The notes under the pieces are model-generated. The model searched no databases. It was not told the origin of the DNA and saw nothing but the letters and a program-made list of their open reading frames with translations. Both the position numbers and the translations under genes were made by a program. A stretch of DNA of 64,000 nt from Ovis canadensis (taxonomy: Eukaryota > Chordata > Mammalia > Artiodactyla > Bovidae): NCBI RefSeq assembly GCF_042477335.2, contig NC_091727.1, forward strand, positions 127,937,501 through 128,001,500, given 5' to 3'. Below, piece by piece: positions 44,001 through 55,437 of the stretch (positions are counted from its first letter, which is position 1; every line of letters starts with the position of its first letter).

Positions 44001-45539
44001 AACTTGTTCACTTTTATTATTCCTGATATTTTATTTTTATACATCAATTTTTCTGGATATGTCTCTATCTCTTATAATTACAGTTTTTCTGTGCTTTTGC
44101 TCTTGCATTGTGGGTTATTTCTCCAGTTTATCCTCTGGAAAGTTACCTTTGTTTTCAGCAGAAGTCATGTCTCTACTGAAATTTTGATATTGGCATCACT
44201 TAATTTCAGTCTTCAGTCACTTTTTAAAATGTCCTCTAAACCTAGTACATATAAATTGTATTTATCATTCAATTTATAGTAAAATCCAATAAAGTTATTA
44301 AGACTATCAAAAAATGAAGTGATAGAGGGACAGAATGAAAAAAAATTAAATGCAGATCATTAAATGCAGACTACAGATACAAAAGAACTTACAGACGGAG
44401 AAGTCATTGTGGACAGGAAAAAATAAGTTGTATGCCATAAACTGGAAGGCAAGAAGGGCGTGGAATTGGTCTGTCTCAACCTTGAAAATTTAAGTCAACA
44501 CATCATTCTTTTACTTCTGCCGTCCTATAAATGAGCCATGAATGTCCAACATTTTTCCTGGCAAATATTTTACCATGCCCCTTGGTCCAAGATATTCTTT
44601 CATTTTTTTTTCCTGACCTGCTGTTGCAATCTGGTTAAGAAAATCAATGTCTTATCTATGACCCTGCTCTCGTCTTTGAACCTGGATGTTTGCATCTTGT
44701 CTCACTGGTTTTTGACCTTTCTTCTCCCTTTCAAACTCTTGGGCTTGGATTGGACCTGCTACTCTCTATCTTCTTGATCTGGGCAACCTGGAAGAGTATA
44801 CCTGCCTTTATGACTCCTTGGAACTCAACCTCAGACTCTGGTCTCCAAACTAGTACCTAAACCAGTCTACCCTATGAGTGTGAAGAATTCAGGAAGGCTG
44901 GACATGATGGATCTTCACAGATGGGTAGGATATGAGAAGAACAGAAAGAGTACAGAGCTCACCTTGAGCATGAGATGAGTGTGTGCATGTGAGAGTTTGT
45001 GTGTATGTGTATGTGTGCTTGCTCAGTGAATAGTCAGACTTACTGGAATGGGTTAATATAGATATAATGTCCAAGAAGGTCCTCTAATGGGGAGGGAGTG
45101 GAAGATGAAGGAGGAGTCATATGGCTGGAAGGATTCCTTAGGACTGATGCTGGTGGAACAAACTTTTCCTAAGTTGTAGGAGAGTGATCTTGAAGCCAGA
45201 AGAGTATAAAAAACCAAGGGTCAAGTAGGGAGCTGAGTCTGGTAAGGCGGAGAGGAGATTTGGGCCAATTCATCAAGACTAAAGGGCTAAAAGAAGACAT
45301 TTAGAAAGGTTCAGGGACTGGAGATGCATAGAGATAAGAGGTAGCTGAGGAAGGAAAACCAGGAATAGTCCAGAGAGATTGTGTGCTGTAGTCGTGGTTA
45401 ACATTTAGGTGCTTCTACAATATGGCACCTGCATGTGGCCTTGCTTACTAGATGAGAGAAGAGTGGGTTGGAAGAAAAAGGCCAGATTTTTCTGGGTCTT
45501 AAAAACCATACCAAGCAACTTAGATCTGAAGCAGTGAAT
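44001..45539. other. Intergenic, no gene seen
   Basis: Unique or very old sequence. No exon with recognisable protein; short open frames (for example 44538-44777) look random. Confidence 0.4.
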
Positions 45540-46110
45540 GATCAATGCTATCAATAGATTTTTGAGCAGGGAGGTAATATGATGCATACACTGTTATTTT
45601 GAACAGCTGTTTAGAAGGACTGAAGGAAGAGAGATTGGAAATAGTCTTGAACCTCTTTAGAAAGTTCAAGTGAGAGATGTTGAGAATTTAGACATGGGTA
45701 GGGAAAAGGAGTAGAGAGTGACACATCCCGGAGATACTATGAAGAACCACTAAAAATAGGATATTTGAATGGATTAGAGAGAAGAGAGAAGAAGGAGCCA
45801 TCAAAGGTAAACATGAGATTTTTTAGTTTGGAAAGGCTACTATGGAGAGTGGGGAAGGTTAGGCATGTTGAATTTGAAGCAATGACTAGATAATTCACTT
45901 GGTGGAAAATACTATTTGAATATTAGACTATAGTTATTTGGTCATAGACAGCTCAAGTGTCAAGCTGCATCAACATAGAAATGATCACTGAAGTCATGAC
46001 TGTGGATGAAGGGAGAAGAATGGAGAAGGGGGGATATAAGGGCAGATGGCTGATCATTGGGCATAGGTTCACATCTTGTGAAAGAGAAGAGGAAAAAGAG
46101 ACACTGAAGG
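45540..46110 (-). repeat. Ancient L2 LINE, antisense
   Basis: TTTTGAGCAGGGAGGTAATA, GATGTTGAGAATTTAG and TAGACAGCTCAAGTG follow the purine-rich antisense strand of the L2 3' half, as at 59143-59800. Confidence 0.45.
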
Positions 46111-46256
46111 AGAAATAAAAGACAGGAGTAATCAGAAAAACTGGAGAATTAGATATTTAAGCAAAAGGAGGTGGTTGATAGTTTCACTCATTACAGGGAG
46201 GTTTGGAGATGAGTGGTCTGCCAAGGAGGGTGATAATATTTGAAGACTTTGACTAG

Positions 46257-46445
46257 AGCAGTGATTCTCAAACTTAAGCATGCAGCAGAATCACCTGGGG
46301 GTTTTGTTAAACATATTTCTGGGTCCCATCCAGAGTTTCTGATTCAGTATGGTCTGCAGTGGAGCCCAATAATTTGCATTTCTACCTAGTTGCCAGATGA
46401 TGCCAAAGCTGCTGGCCTGGGAATCACATCTTGAGAACTATAGGG
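46257..46445 (+). repeat. MER5A-type hAT MITE
   Basis: AGCAGTGATTCTCAAACTTA, AGCAGAATCACCTGGGGGTT, CTGGGTCCCATCCAGAGTTT and TCACATCTTGAGAACTA are the MER5A layout; the two ends are inverted (TGATTCTCAA and TTGAGAACTA). Confidence 0.75.
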
Positions 46446-47480
46446 CTAGAAGAGTGATATGCACCTTTTCATTTGTTCATTTCTGACCCGACATATCCAA
46501 GTGCTATGACACACTCCTCCTCATAGCAATGGCTCACAAAGGCAGGGATTCTTATGTAGGGCTCTGATCCAGTGTATCCAGTTTTAAAAAGCACTCCCCC
46601 CAACCTCAGAAAATTCTGAACTCCCTTCACTTGGGGAGAATTACTGAGCTGATACATGGCATTAATAATATTCAAAAACAAAAGACAGCATTGGAACCAT
46701 ACCCAAACAGATCATTCTTTCTTTGATGATGCAGAAGGCTCTTAAGGATCTGGTCTGCTTTGGGGTGCAGCTGCATGTAGGTGGTGGTTCTTTCTGCTTT
46801 CTGGCCCTCAAGGTGAGTCTGTAGCTACTGCTGGTGGGGGGAGTAGGGGAAAGGGACCTTACTGTCTCTTCAGCTGGATCATCATCCATGGGTGGATAAT
46901 CCTCGAAACCTTGTTGCCCACAGTCATTTGCAGGGAGGTACTCCTTGCTACCCCACAGTCCTCGGTGATGGTGCTGTCAATATCCATGGAGGGAGGAAGC
47001 AGCCATTTCCTCCTTTGGCTCCTTCCTCTGCTGCCTCATTTCCTTTTCTCTAAAATATACCATATACCTTGAATCCTGAAGGAAGTTTAAGCAGTTCTCA
47101 GAGCTCAGGTGATTGGTCCAAAGCCATACCAAGTTGAAGATGAGGGTAGGCATTGTGCCCTTAGTCTAGCTTCCTCATTCCTTTACACAGGTGCAAGTCC
47201 TCGCTGCCTTGGTCCTTGGGGGCATCACATACAGAAGCTCCCCAGGCCTTCAGAAGAAGGCCATCCTTCACTGATTGGCCCCTTTCTTCATCCCCTCCTT
47301 AAGTCCTCTCCCTTTCACCCCTTTTCTTGCCCCATGTCCCTACCTCCTCTTTTCCAGGAACATGCCCCACCCCTCCCTACCAAAGTGATCATGTCCCATG
47401 TCTCTGCTGCCTCTGGTGTTTGTTGAATGTCAATGACTTTCCTCCCTTGCTCAATTTCTGCTGAATCTGCAGAGGGGAGA
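46446..47480. other. Intergenic; weak coding-like remnant on the minus strand
   Basis: On the minus strand 46662-46960 an acidic then basic frame (EDYPPMDDDPAEETVRSLSP, then SSSYRLTLRARKQKEPP) is open for about 90 codons. No splice pattern, family match or start context supports a gene. It may be a piece of an old processed pseudogene or chance. The + strand frame 47109-47426 is likewise unrecognised. Confidence 0.25.
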
Positions 47481-47489
47481 GGGTAGGCT

Positions 47490-47765
47490 CAAGTCTATCA
47501 GATTTAATTACAAAGTTTTTTCTTCACATGATAGTTGAACAAATCAAGTGGTACAGATGTGTGTAAAGAAAAACACAGAACCCTTTATTCACCCCGATCC
47601 CCAACCACAGTCCCTAAAAGTAGTCAGTGTTAAGAATTTGGTGTATGTCCGTCCATACTTTTCTCTACATTCTTACAAATGTGCCTGTGTTTGTTTCCCC
47701 AAGGTAGATGAAATATTTAAATGAGATTTTATTCTGTACATTGTTCTACAACTTGCCCCTCCAAA
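47490..47765 (-). repeat. Old L1 3' UTR-like remnant
   Basis: TAAAAGTAGTCAGTGTTAAG, GTCCGTCCATACTTTTCTCT and ATTCTGTACATTGTTCTACA resemble the antisense 3' UTR of old L1s. Confidence 0.4.
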
Positions 47766-48619
47766 CAGTAGGTCAACTCATTGTCTTTTGATTGTGTGGG
47801 TGGTAAGGTTGAATGAACTGCAATGTGTGGGGAGGAAGCCTCCCACTCTAGACTGGATTCTGCAAGAATTAATTTCCTTCTTGACAACCCTGATCTTATT
47901 TACAAAAGCGATTCACATTTCTTCTTTTAACATAACTTATTTCTTGTGATCCAGTGACCATGGCCTCATAGTGTGTTCACCTGATCTCTTCTTTCCAGCT
48001 TCCTAATGGTCAGATGATTATTACAATATATCACCTTGACAGCTGCTTCCCTCTATTCCTGGCTGCCCCCAGGCTGGACTTTATATGTTGGCAGTCATCC
48101 TTGCTTTCCCCTACCACATACAGTGTGCCCTTCCAACACTCAGCTATCTTAGACAGACTCAGGATGCCCAGTTTCCGCAACTGGACCCAATCTCCGGTCC
48201 TTGACTCCTGGCACCGCACCTGTATATCAAGTGCTTTATTTGCCTTGCTAGGTTATTCTGGGCCACCTTATCCTTCGGCTCAGTTGCATATCTGTTAAGC
48301 CTGTTTCCTTCTTCACCCTGCCCCCTACCCCAAAGCTGAGGTCAGTGGACAGCTGGGGCTCCTGTGCAAATAGGAGTGAAGGAGGGCAAAGCTGGAGGAG
48401 TCCTTCCTGGTGTCAAGTGTGGGCATTGCCAGGAAAGACACATGTTGGCTTCATTGCCTCCTTTGCTCAGGGCACAACATCCCCACACATTTAATAAAGT
48501 TTTGTAGCTGTGAGGTACCTTTTCCACCGTTGCAGACTGGATCGAATTCTGCACACCTCCCCCACCCCCAACCCCAACGCAGGTACAGACTCTTCCTCTC
48601 CACCCCATGAGATGCCTCA
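47766..48619. other. Intergenic, no gene seen
   Basis: Unique-looking. No gene was recognised. Confidence 0.4.
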
Positions 48620-48628
48620 AAGGTCACC

Positions 48629-48861
48629 TTGGGCTTCCCAGGTGGCACTAGTGGTGAAGAACCTGCCTTCCAGTTCAGGAGATGTAAGAGATGTGGGTTT
48701 GATCCCTGGATTGGAAAGAGTCCCCTGGAGAAGGGAATGGGCAGCCTGTTCCAGTATTCTTGCCTGGAGAATCCCATGGACAGAGGAGCCTGGTGGGCTG
48801 AGGTCCATAGAATGGCAAAGAGTTCGACAGGACTAAAGTGACTTATCATGCAGACACGCAC
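48629..48861 (+). mobile_element. Bov-tA SINE with target duplication
   Basis: Sense copy with a small internal insertion (AAGAGATG near 48685). Flanked by the 9-bp duplication AAGGTCACC at 48620-48628 and 48862-48870. Confidence 0.93.
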
Positions 48862-48870
48862 AAGGTCACC

Positions 48871-49164
48871 GTAGGTGTTAGAGTGGTCCTGTTAGGTTTA
48901 CAGTGTTAGACCAAAGATCCATGGCACACTGTCTTGAGTAACTTTCCCAGTTTGGGGACCTGGCATTCAGTCTTCTTTCTCAGCCTTCTTTGGCTCTGGC
49001 CCCTGCCCTCTTTCTCTTTCAAACTAAACACTCTTTCACACTTTGCACTGCACATCACTTCTCGATGGCCAGGTGTGACAGCTTCTCTGATGAGCTGATT
49101 GGCTTATTCAAGTAAGAGCCCAAGTCACTGAAAAGCTGATGGTTCCCCACCCTCACATTCTCCA
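48871..49164. other. Intergenic, no gene seen
   Basis: Unique-looking sequence. Confidence 0.4.
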
Positions 49165-49460
49165 CAAGGACAGTGGTTCTGGTGGTACTGCTCCTCCTAG
49201 GGGGCAATTGAGCGATCTGTAGGGGCATTTGGGGTTCTCATAGTGATTGTGGGACATTATCAGCATTAAATTGATGATGGCTGAGGATATTTTATTTTCT
49301 TAATTTTTTGTTTTATATTGGTGTATGGTTGATAAACAGTGTTGGGTTAGATTCAGGTGTACAACAAAGTGATTCAGTTATACATATACATAGTTTTAAT
49401 AATGCTCAGCGCATCCTCACACAACAAAGAATTGTCCCATATGACTTTCAAATGTCTTGC
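49165..49460 (+). repeat. MER20-type hAT MITE split by an L1 end
   Basis: The left part (AGTGGTTCTGGTGG, GGGGGCAATTGAGCGATCTG, CATTTGGGGTTCTCATAGTG) and the right part (AATGCTCAGCGCATCCTCAC, CAACAAAGAATTGTCCCATA) match the two halves of MER20. 49278-49402 between them is antisense L1 3' UTR (GGTGTATGGTTGATAAACAG, CAAAGTGATTCAGTTATACA). Confidence 0.65.
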
Positions 49461-49849
49461 TGGATAGTCAAGTTGGATACAAAGCCTGATTATAATGATC
49501 AAGTCCAAAATCTAATGCTATGTTAAATACAAGCCAAAAGGAGCTTTTAAGAGCTTTCATATTGAATTTCCCAAGACTGTAACTATTATACAAATTGAGA
49601 GAAAACTGTGCTTTGTTTTCTTTGGAACTTAATGAACAATTATTTACCTTTTGGGGAAACCACAACACTGATCAGTCATGATATTGAGTTAATAATAACA
49701 CAAATCTTTATCACTCTGCATTTCTGGCTATTGGGATCATTGTTGCTTGACATAAAGGTGTAAACAACTGAATATTTCAATACTACCTTTGTAGTATTCC
49801 TCTATCTCTTTAAATATTTATTTGATACATAAAATGATGTATATAATAT
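49461..49849. other. Intergenic, no gene seen
   Basis: AT-rich sequence without a recognised gene. Confidence 0.4.
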
Positions 49850-50825
49850 ATATGTATTAAAATTCATAACAATATGATAAATATGTATTAATTCATCACC
49901 CAACTAAAAAATTGAACATTATTCATAATCAATATCTATGTATACCATCTCACTCTTTTCTTAGACCCAGAAATAACCAGTATCTTGAATTCTATGTTTT
50001 CTATACTCTTGTTTTAAAGAATAGTTTTATTGCATATTTATGCATGCCAAAAGAAGTTTTTAGGTCAATATAAATGACATCCTACTGCATATAGTCTTTT
50101 TCTTGGACTTTCTTTATTCTGGACATAATGTTACTAAAATCCATCTATATTGTTTAATGTAACTATTTCATTCATTTTTACTGCTGTGTGATAGTCCACA
50201 ATATTTTTATCTGTTCCTTTGTTGGTGAACATTTGGGTTGCTACCAAGTATTTCCTATTATGAGCTGTACTTATAAACATTTCTGTTTTTGACTCCTTGT
50301 ACACATGTGCAAGAGAACAGACTAAGGAGTGAAACTGCTGGATTATAGAGTATGCAAATGCAAAATAATGCCAAATTGTTTCCCAAAGTGGTTGTACCCA
50401 TTGACAGTCATAGCAGAGACATACAAGAAGTCCTGCTGATCCACATCCTCTTCAACATTGGTATTAGCAAACATTTAAGATTTTACTATGGGCACAAAAT
50501 ATTGTTTCATTGTGGTCTTAATTTGCATTTCCCTGAATACTAATGAAGTTTAGAATCGTTTCATAGGTACATTGGCCATTTGTGTTTCTTCTGTCAAATG
50601 ACTCTTCATGGCCTTTGCCCATTTTTACATTTGTTTTCTTTTTACTTTGTAAGAATTCTTTGTATTTTTGGTCAGGAATCCTTTTTTGGTTGTATGTTTT
50701 GTAAATATCTCCTCCAAATTTGTAGCTTATCTTTTCATTTTCTTTATGGTCTCTTTTGACAAGTGAAAGTTCTCAACATTAAGAGAGTCTAATTCCTCAC
50801 TTTTATTTTATGGTTACTGTGTGTG

Positions 50826-50862
<37 letters not shown>

Positions 50863-50930
50863 TGTTTTGTTCAATAAATCTATTACTACTTTAAAATTAG
50901 CAAGGTATTCTCTTATGTTTTCTTCTAAAA
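49850..50930 (-). repeat. Ancient L1 LINE, antisense
   Basis: Antisense L1 landmarks in order: CCCAGAAATAACCAGTATCT, AATCCATCTATATTGTTTAA, TTTGGGTTGCTACCAAGTAT, GTCTTAATTTGCATTTCCCT, TTTGCCCATTTTTACATTTG. No frame survives. Confidence 0.7.
50829..50861. repeat. (TG)n microsatellite
   Basis: About 16 uninterrupted TG units, with a diverged GTGTGGGG lead-in. Confidence 0.92.
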
Positions 50931-52032
50931 TTTTAACCTTCATGTGGGAAGCCAAGTACCAAGCTAAAACTTGGAGTTTCTATTATTAAAAGAAGAAGTG
51001 AGTAGTATATGTTGGAGAACAACGATCAGTTTCTATCACATTACACTAGGGACTGTGTACAACTGATTTTCAGGGATGTAAAGATTCCAGGTTGTGGGCT
51101 GACTGCAAGCAAGCATGTATGATGCCAGTGGATCAACTAGCCAATTACTATTTTAGACTTTTTAGGATTCTAATATGTCCTCTATACTACCACAAATACT
51201 ATCTTGGAAAGACTATGATAACAGTGTCAGCCATGAATTAAATAACCCTAAACTGATTGTGGTTTTATTGGATGGAGGATTAATACAGAGATCAGCGGGT
51301 AGTGTTACAGCAATCGTCAGTAGTGGGAGGGAAAGGAGTCTTGCTGGAGAGGTGACAATATGAGTTTACTCTCCAGATGTAAGCTTTCATCTCATGGGAA
51401 TGAAAACCTTTCACTAGTGGATGCTCCATGTGTACGGTACTATAGTGTCTTTAGATGGATGTGGAAGCAGTTGTAGCCTAGGAAAGAAAGCCCTGGAGTT
51501 CTGAGGGCAGTGTTTGGGGGGAATGGAGAAATGCCAGAAATAATTAAGGGGTAGATATTTGAACCAAGAATATTAAGAACATCCAAGAAAAAGTTTACAA
51601 GTAGACTGGATGCAATTGGTGGAAAATATTGCCCACCAAGGAGCCTATTCAGGAATGCTCCAAAGGATCCTAGGCAACACACTGGTGGAATTCCCACTGC
51701 TCATACTAGCAAGGGACATGACACTAGCTTCACTCACTGTTCCTTTGCATTCAGGGGGGAACCAAATTGCCTTGTTTCAGAAGGAGTTTGCTGTGAAATG
51801 AGGGCCTCACCTGTAGGCAGCTACCTTGAATGGCAGGTTCTAAGCTTCAGACTGCCTGATGGCCCTGGCAGTCCAACATAACACAAGAGCCAGAAAAGGC
51901 ACTGTGACACATCCCTCCCCCGAGTCAAGGAGAACAGGGTCAATTACTTGCTTAAATGAAGAAAGAAGGGAAATGGGGAAAACAAGAAGAAAATAAAAAT
52001 ATAAATTCCTGTCTCAAAACATTAATTCTAGA
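50931..52032. other. Intergenic, unassigned
   Basis: Unique or very old sequence. Open frames (51175-51363, 51440-51697) have no recognised domain. Confidence 0.35.
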
Positions 52033-52305
52033 CTTCCCTGATCATCCAGTGGTTGAGAGTCTGCTTACCAATGCAGGGGACGCTGGTTTGATACCTGATC
52101 CAGGAAGATCCCACATGCCCATGGGGCAGCTAAGCCCATGTACACAACTACGGAAGCCCAAGCACCTAGAGCCTGTGCAGTGAGAAGCCACTGCAATGAG
52201 AAGCTACTAAAGGGTAGCCATCACTTGCTGCAACTAGAGAAAGTCCACACCCAGGAAAGAAGACCCAGCACAGCAAAAATAAATACACAAATAAATTTTT
52301 TAAAA
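52033..52305 (+). mobile_element. CHR-type SINE
   Basis: ACTTCCCTGATCATCCAGTG, AATGCAGGGGACGCTGG, CCTGATCCAGGAAGATCCCA, GCCTGTGCAGTGAGAAGCCA and an AATAAATACACAAATAAA tail: a long CHR-type element in sense. Confidence 0.88.
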
Positions 52306-52619
52306 ATTTCCCTTTCACAAAACATAAAGAGCAAGGAGATAAAAATGGAATTGACAGCCTTGAACACAAGAGACAACTTCAGTATGGAATGAGAGAGGGG
52401 GTAAAATAGGAAGACAAGTAATAAACAGAGAGGAGGGACTTCTAGGGGTCATGAGCTGTGAGCATTGTGCTGGCTAAAAGGCAGCTTAACAAAAGCAGCA
52501 AATAAAGTATCTCATCATCCTCTGGGACCTGAGGGTATCCAAACCTCTGAGGAAGAGCATAATTTTCACAGTCAGGAATGGTAGGTGTAACCAGAAGTCT
52601 CCCCTACCATGGTTTTGTG
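52306..52619. other. Intergenic, no gene seen
   Basis: Unique-looking sequence. Confidence 0.4.
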
Positions 52620-52805
52620 AGGGAAGTAATATCATCTGATTTTCTGTTCCGGAAGATCACTCTGGCTGCTTTATGGAAAATGGGCTCTAGTGAGGCAACA
52701 GTAGAAGAAAGAATATCACTCTAGGAGATACTGCAGCAGCTTAGACAAGAGATGCTGGCGTGGTGGCTTGGTCTTGGGTAAAGGCTGTGGAAACTGAGTA
52801 AAGTA

Positions 52806-53438
52806 CAGGTGATTCCCATTATTCATAATAGTTACAGTCTATAAAGTTGCTATGAACACTGCATCAATAAAGATGGAACTGTTGTTCCTAAAGGAAATAA
52901 AGCATGGTTAGGTTCTGGCAAATCTTTGGTCATAACATTTTCATCAACTGATGCCATTTCAAACAGAAATTGTCAGCAAAAAAAAAAAAAAGTGAAAATG
53001 TGGCACTAAAATAAACCATGAAAAGGACATTTGTCTACAGATTGAGAACTAAAAAAAGAAGGCATCACCTTGTTTGAGCCCAGCTTGGAATGTGCACATT
53101 GGTTGAATTACAGTTTTCACTGTTCTGTCCTCATATTAGGGCTTCCCTGGTGGTTCAGACAGTAATGAATCTGCCTGCAATGCAGGAGACCTGGGTTCGA
53201 TCCCTGGGTTGGGAAGATCCCTGGAGAAGAGAATGGCAACAGACTCTAGTATCCTTGCCTAGAGAATCCCATGGACAGAGGAAACTGGTGGGCTGTAGTC
53301 CATGGGATTGCAGAGTCAGACACGACTGAGCGACGAAGAACAAGCACAGATGCTCATATTAATTTGGAGGTTACAAATGCACTTTAGTAAGTAGGTAAAT
53401 CCACAAATATGAAATCTGTGAATAGTGAGGGTCAACTA
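52806..53438. repeat. Tigger/pogo-like DNA transposon remnant
   Basis: The left end CAGGTGATTCCCATTATTCA and the reverse complement of the right end (TAGTTGACCCTCACTATTCA) are imperfect terminal inverted repeats. TA dinucleotides flank both ends (52804-52805 and 53439-53440), the target preferred by Tc1/mariner/pogo elements. It sits within L2 and contains a SINE. There is no transposase frame. Confidence 0.6.
53139..53352 (+). mobile_element. Bov-tA SINE with target duplication
   Basis: Sense copy (GGGCTTCCCTGGTGGTTCAG to GACTGAGCGACGAAGAACAA), flanked by CTCATATTA at 53130-53138 and 53353-53361. It is inserted in the Tigger-like element. Confidence 0.93.
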
Positions 53439-53730
53439 TAGATATTTTGGAGATATATTCTAGAGAGGGAAACTGATGGGACTTTACAGTGGATTGAATG
53501 TAGTAAGTGAGAGTGGTGTTAAGGTGGACTCCTAGGTTTCTGAATGAGCAACTAAGTCAACAATGTTACCATATATGGGGAAGGGGCAGGTTTTTAAGGG
53601 AGATGGTGAGTTCAATTTTGAGCATAGTAAGTTAGATATAGTGGTTATCCATCCAGCAAGGGATACCAGTCAGACAGTTCGATATTTGAGACTGGAGCTC
53701 AGAGGACAGGTTTAAGGGAAAAACAGGCAC

Positions 53731-54252
53731 TTGGGAGTGGACATATAATGCTAATGAAACATCTGTCCTTCCTCTGTCCCAAGTTATAGTCCAGAGCATT
53801 TCAAAATTGATGGAGAATGAAGGAAAATTGGTTCCTTTGCTTCCTAATCCCTTGGTTTATTTCACCTGATTTCAGAAGAAAGTGGTGGTGAGTGAAGATA
53901 GCTCACTTCTCCACAGGTCATGGTTTGGCAGGAAGGTCCATTATAAGAATCATGAACTCAGTGCTTGGTGCTCAGTTACATCTGTGATCCCTACCTGCAT
54001 TTTCCTACAATAGGAACAAAAAATAGACTTCTACTTATGACATATGCCTAGAAAAATTAAAAAAAATCAGATGAATCTATACTTTATAAAAGCTCAAGGA
54101 AAACAAATATCCCCAAACCTATGTAAGCACTTGAAACTATGAAAGGATACATTTATAATTTTGGGATTGGGGATACTGTTTTAAGCTTGTCATGAACATC
54201 AGAAGTTAAAAAGTGTACCATGATTGACCAAATAAAAGACACAGAACATCCA
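53731..54252. other. Intergenic, no gene seen
   Basis: Unique-looking, AT-rich. No gene was recognised. Confidence 0.4.
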
Positions 54253-54261
54253 CATGGCCAA

Positions 54262-55167
54262 GTTCAGTTCAGTCGCTCAGTCGTGTCCAACTCTTTGTGA
54301 CACCATGGACTTTCCACTTTAATTCAATAGTTCTACTTCAGCCCGACAGGCTTCCCTGTCCATCACCAACTCCCAGAGCTTGCTCAAACTCATGTCCATC
54401 AAGCTGGTGATGCCATCCAACCATCTCATCCTCTGTCATCCCCTTCTCCTCCTGCCTTCAATCTTTCCCAGCATCAGGGTCTTTTACAATGAGTCAGTTC
54501 TTCGCATCAGGTGGCCAAAGTATTGGAGTTTCAGTTTTAGCACCAGTCTTTCCTGAATATTCAGGACTGATCTCTTTTAGGTCGGACTGGTTGGATCTCC
54601 TTGCAGTCCAAGGGACTCTCAAGAGTCTTCTCCAACACCACAGTTCAAAAGCATCAGTTCTTCAGCACTCAGATTTCTTTATAGTCCAACTCTCACATCT
54701 ATACATGATTGCTGGAAAAACCATAGCCTTGACTAGATGGACCTTCGTCGGCAAAGTAATGTCTCTGCTTTTGAATATGCTGCCTAGGTTGGTCATAGCT
54801 TTTCTTCCAAGGAGCAAGTGTCTTTTAATTTCATGGCTGCAGTCACCATCTGCAGTGATTTTGGAGCCAAAAAAAAAAAAATAAAGTCTGACACTGTTTC
54901 CACTGTTCCCCATCTATTTGCCATGAAGTGATGGGACCAGATGCTATGATCTTAGTTTTCTGAATGTTGAGTTTTAAGCCAAGTTTTTCACTCTCCTCTT
55001 TCACTTTCATGAAGAGGCTCTCTCGTTCTTCTGTGCTTTCTGCCATGAATGTAGTGTCATCTGCACATCTGAGGTTATTGATATTTCTCCCAGGAATCTT
55101 GATTGCAGCTTGTGCTTCATCCAGCACAGCATTTCACATGATGTATTCTGCATATATTCTGCATATT
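54262..55167 (-). mobile_element. BovB LINE 'outer' copy, 3' portion
   Basis: The BovB 3' end is at the left (GTTCAGTTCAGTCGCTCAG). It extends through the C-terminal and polymerase regions to ATTCTGCATATT, where a second BovB was inserted. The outermost flanks ACATGGCCAAG (about 54252-54262) and CCATGGCCAAAG (about 58060-58071) look like the target duplication of this outer element. Confidence 0.9.
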
Positions 55168-55437
55168 CCAATACCAAAGAAAGGCAATGCGAAAGAATGC
55201 TCAAACTACCCCACAATTGCACTCATCTCACACGCTGGTAAAGTAATGCTCAAAATTCTCCAAGCCAGGCTTCAGCAATACATGAACCGTAAACCTCCAG
55301 ATGTTCAAGCGATTTTAGAAAAGGCAGAGGAACCAGAGAACAAATTGCCAACATCTGCTGAATCATTGAAAAAGCAAGAGAGTTCCAAAAAACATCTATT
55401 TCTGCTTTATTGATTATACCAAAGCCTGTGACTGTGT
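55168..55437 (+). mobile_element. BovB LINE 'middle' copy, 5' portion
   Basis: Opposite orientation to its host. It starts at CCAATACCAAAGAAAGGCAA and ends inside GCCTGTGACTGTGT. The 12-bp duplication ATTCTGCATATT at 55156-55167 and 57763-57774 brackets the whole middle element. Confidence 0.9.

Larger units (their letters stand above)
52620..53730 (-). repeat. Ancient L2 LINE, antisense, hosting a Tigger-like element
   Basis: GAAGATCACTCTGGCTGCTT and GGCGTGGTGGCTTGGTCTTG on the left, and ATTTTGGAGATATATTC, GTGGACTCCTAGGTTTCTGA and TTGAGACTGGAGCTCAGAGG on the right, are consecutive L2 antisense blocks separated by the insertion at 52806-53438. Confidence 0.6.

Noticed and set aside
47109..47426. 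105-codon open frame on the + strand
   Set aside because: No recognisable domain, no start context or splice signals; a chance frame in C/T-rich sequence.
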